This document shows, in pieces, positions 62,101 through 64,000 of a DNA stretch of 64,000 nucleotides; within the stretch, counting starts at the first letter, position 1; the number at the start of each line of letters is the position of its first letter. Under the pieces are notes generated by a model. That model saw nothing but the letters and a program-made list of their open reading frames with translations. It ran no database searches and was not told the origin of the DNA. The translations under genes and the position numbers were made by a program. This stretch comes from Coffea arabica (taxonomy: Eukaryota > Streptophyta > Magnoliopsida > Gentianales > Rubiaceae), in the NCBI RefSeq assembly GCF_036785885.1, contig NC_092326.1, positions 40,386,287-40,450,286 of the forward strand, given 5' to 3'.

Positions 62101-64000
62101 GGGAGATATTTGTGGATTTCAATTGTGCAGAACGATTTATTATTGGTTGACAAATAACTAATGGAGGTTTTACAAAAAAAATTTTCGCTGTCACGTTTTT
62201 TACTGGGTTTTTCCAATAATAGTGCATAATCTTGTGAAGTCATTTGTCAAGGAAACCTATTTTTTTGTCTTTAGTAGCAAGCAATTATACAATCTTTGCT
62301 CATTAGATGGCCAATATGGTTTATCTCTTGTGCCTCTACTCTTGAAATCCTTTGTCTACCATGGCAAAGCAGCAAGTCCTTACAACAAAATTACCTTCTT
62401 TTGCTATGAAGCAATTAAAGAATATCTTCTAATTGTTTGCCCTTCTTTTCGTGGTGGATCAATCTTATGCTTTTCAAATTTTTTTGGTTGAAACGAAAAT
62501 CAGTTGTAAACCATCTTCAAACCATTGTTTTGATATTGGTTTCGTTTCTTGGCGGATCCAGCCTATACTGTTTGATTTGTTTTGGGTCGAAGATGCCATT
62601 AATTGGAAGTGCTAATGACATAATATGGATCTATAAATCACTCATTAATTACTACAAAGGCTACACCATTAAACCTGACTTCTCTTATTGTAGGGTTTGT
62701 TAGGTTCAAGGGGATTGATGAGTCCTTGTCATCTTCAACAAGATGCGGCTGTGTACTCTCTATCAACTTTAATGTCTATAATACCTGGACATGCTTATGC
62801 CGAGTTTGAAAAGGTTAATTTCATATATGCCTTGCACTGAATGGCTGAACAATTTTATGTTGGTTTGTACAGTCTCTCAACTTATTAATTCTCTTTGACA
62901 GTACTTAAAGAGTCTCCCAGATTGTTATGCACATGATACTCTTACAGAAAAAGATATCCAGGTGAAACATGAGTCCATTACCTTACTTTATTTCTGCTTT
63001 TACTTATTAAGATAGCTGCATGACATTCTTGTTCTCAAACCTGTTACTTTCTGAGACAGCTAGCTAGTCTAATGAACATATTTTTTTCAGAAATTCAGTT
63101 AAGGATATTTTTTCTTCAGATGATTTTAATTTTCTGTCAAGCACTAATGTTGCCCCTGTTTCATTATCTTGATAGTTTCTCTTGGTGGATGTTTTGGCAT
63201 TAAACCTTGGTTTCCTTTGTTTGTTAAAAGCTACTTCATGATATGATGGTATCTTAATTTTCAGTATAAGTGCTCCTTCATTTCTGGGTGAGATATTTAT
63301 TGTGCCCGTGGGTGTGTTAGGAAAATATTTTCCATGACCATCTTTTCGTGGGTGTCTTTTCTTGGTGTCACTGCTTCTGATATCTATGTTCACTTGAATG
63401 TGTAAAACATTATAGCTTGTGCAGTCTGAGGTCAATTGGCAAACATACTAAATCCTTTTCGCTGCTATCACCATGGAATGGAATCTAGGCACACTCGATG
63501 TGTTTTTCAAAATATCTTTATTTGGCTGTAGTTTGTAGTGGATTGTCTAAATTTTGAGGGGTCTTTAATTTTTTTTTTTTTTTTTTTTTGGTTATTGATA
63601 TAGCAGTAAGTTATAATTTCCTGGCTAGTTATCTGGGTGTTAGTTGGTAGTTTGTTTCCTTTTCTTTTTCACCCTTAGTAATTAAAATTGGTGGTTAAAA
63701 ATGAAACTTAAAAGGGAGAGACACTGCAGACCAAAGGGTGCCCTCTCTTCATGTATAGTATAGTTTGTCTTTGTACTCGTCACTACTTTACATTGTTACA
63801 AGTGGCCCAGGCCCCTTATCTTTTTGCGTTTATATGATTGACTGATTTTGAATTGTTGTAATGGGAGCTGGGCATGCTTAGAGAGTATTGTTCTTTGCTG
63901 ATCTTCTGTAAACACGTTACTCAGCAAAATATGTGGTTGCTTGGTCAAACATTTTACTTGCTCGGCTCAGCATCATGTGCACTTTTGAGACCAAAGATGC
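50111..64000 (+). CDS. ILA: ILITYHIA / GCN1 homologue, N-terminal part (runs off the window)
   Basis: Fifteen exons are visible: 50111-50243, 54296-54672, 54784-54915, 55050-55431, 56073-56219, 56358-56542, 56645-56771, 56901-56974, 57361-57437, 58484-58520, 58601-58767, 60884-61067, 61818-61895, 62694-62813 and 62902-62961. All join in frame with GT-AG sites for 760 codons. The rest of the roughly 2,600-residue protein lies beyond the right edge; 62962-64000 looks like intron. The product is all-helical HEAT-repeat protein; characteristic segments are VYDDRGSRKAVD, KQSKFQSHVVCYRLIKWSC and LSHEDFKNVVIPTSVKMLKR. GCN1 proteins bind ribosomes and help activate the eIF2-alpha kinase GCN2 under amino-acid and other stress. 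In Arabidopsis ILITYHIA also affects immunity and plastid development. Intron 1 is about 4.05 kb and holds transposon fragments. Confidence 0.93.
50570..50665 (+). mobile_element. GTTTGGAT-type MITE, copy e (diverged)
   Basis: GAAGTTTGTTTGGAAAACTT, CACTGTAGCAATATTTTTGA and TGTGATGATGTGTCTAG follow the same order as the MITE core at 28396-28557. The copy is more diverged and lacks a defined right end. It sits in intron 1 of ILITYHIA. Confidence 0.5.
52156..52512 (+). repeat. Diverged direct repeat in ILITYHIA intron 1
   Basis: TTCTTCCTCAGTTTCTCAAC and the following TTCAACCACCACTACCAAC (about 52156-52197) recur in diverged form about 315 bp downstream as TTCTTTTTCAGTTTGTCAAA and TTCAACCATCACCACCAAC (about 52472-52512). 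The origin is unclear; it may be an old duplication or transposon arms. Confidence 0.45.
53014..53090 (-). mobile_element. tRNA-derived SINE fragment, minus strand
   Basis: On the minus strand the unit reads GCCTTGGTCTAGTGGTTAAGG, a good tRNA-type A-box region, continues GAACCCAGGAATTAGAGG, and ends in a 13-A tail. Flanks CCAAAAGGCAAGTATCT (left) and CCAAAAGCAGATGTCT (right) look like an eroded target duplication. No clear B box remains, so the copy may be internally deleted. It lies in intron 1 of ILITYHIA. Confidence 0.5.
63569..63590. repeat. Poly(T) run in ILITYHIA intron 15
   Basis: A run of about 20 T residues in the presumed intron that extends to the right window edge. It could be the tail of a minus-strand retroposon, but no SINE body was recognised next to it. 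No further exon was seen from 62962 to 64000. Confidence 0.6.

Noticed and set aside
62222..62703. Open frames between ILITYHIA exons 13 and 14
   Set aside because: They do not extend the protein in frame with adjacent splice sites and lack HEAT-repeat character. The sequence is intronic.

Overview
This window is nuclear DNA from a flowering plant, most likely a eudicot. The genes are intron-rich with GT-AG splice sites, the intergenic DNA is AT-rich and full of plant-type transposons, and every recognisable protein matches a land-plant family. An asterid is possible from the style of the small repeats, but the species cannot be named from sequence alone. There is no bacterial, viral or CRISPR content.

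Layout. Positions 1-10,570 are repeat-dominated intergenic DNA: a Stowaway-like MITE, other foldback elements, tRNA-derived SINEs and diverged repeat pairs. Two intact, same-strand, five-exon GDSL esterase/lipase genes of the LTL1 type follow (10,697-13,218 and 20,636-22,711). A 2.8 kb solo LTR with exact 5-bp target duplications lies between them. Just downstream is a decayed third GDSL copy (about 23,127-23,485). On the minus strand, 24,037-27,372, is a three-exon ubiquitin-RUB/NEDD8 fusion gene. The stretch 27,400-37,530 is a transposon nest. It holds several copies of one small MITE family, a dead Ty1/copia retrotransposon split by a second solo LTR (3.1 kb, exact 5-bp duplications, same family as the first), and a probable Helitron whose 3' end is 336 bp from the next start codon.

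That next gene (37,863-48,475, plus strand, 13 exons, 897 aa) encodes the plastid transcription protein pTAC3: transit peptide, PPR-like helical region, SAP domain and acidic tract. One of its introns uses a GC donor. The window ends inside a second large plus-strand gene (from 50,111), the N-terminal part of the GCN1 homologue ILITYHIA. Fifteen exons encoding 760 residues are visible and the rest lies beyond the right edge.

The genes do not form a pathway. They are neighbours serving different roles: secreted lipid/cutin-type esterases, protein modification by NEDD8, plastid transcription, and translational stress signalling. From knowledge of Arabidopsis, LTL1 (At3g04290) and PTAC3 (At3g04260) are close neighbours, so this LTL1-pTAC3 proximity probably reflects conserved microsynteny, enlarged here by transposons and GDSL duplication. 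I found no convincing undescribed molecular system. The most interesting leads are the GDSL relic, the perfect hairpin beside an unidentified coding fragment, the Helitron at the pTAC3 promoter, the GC-AG intron, and a stop-free in-frame intron in the second GDSL gene.
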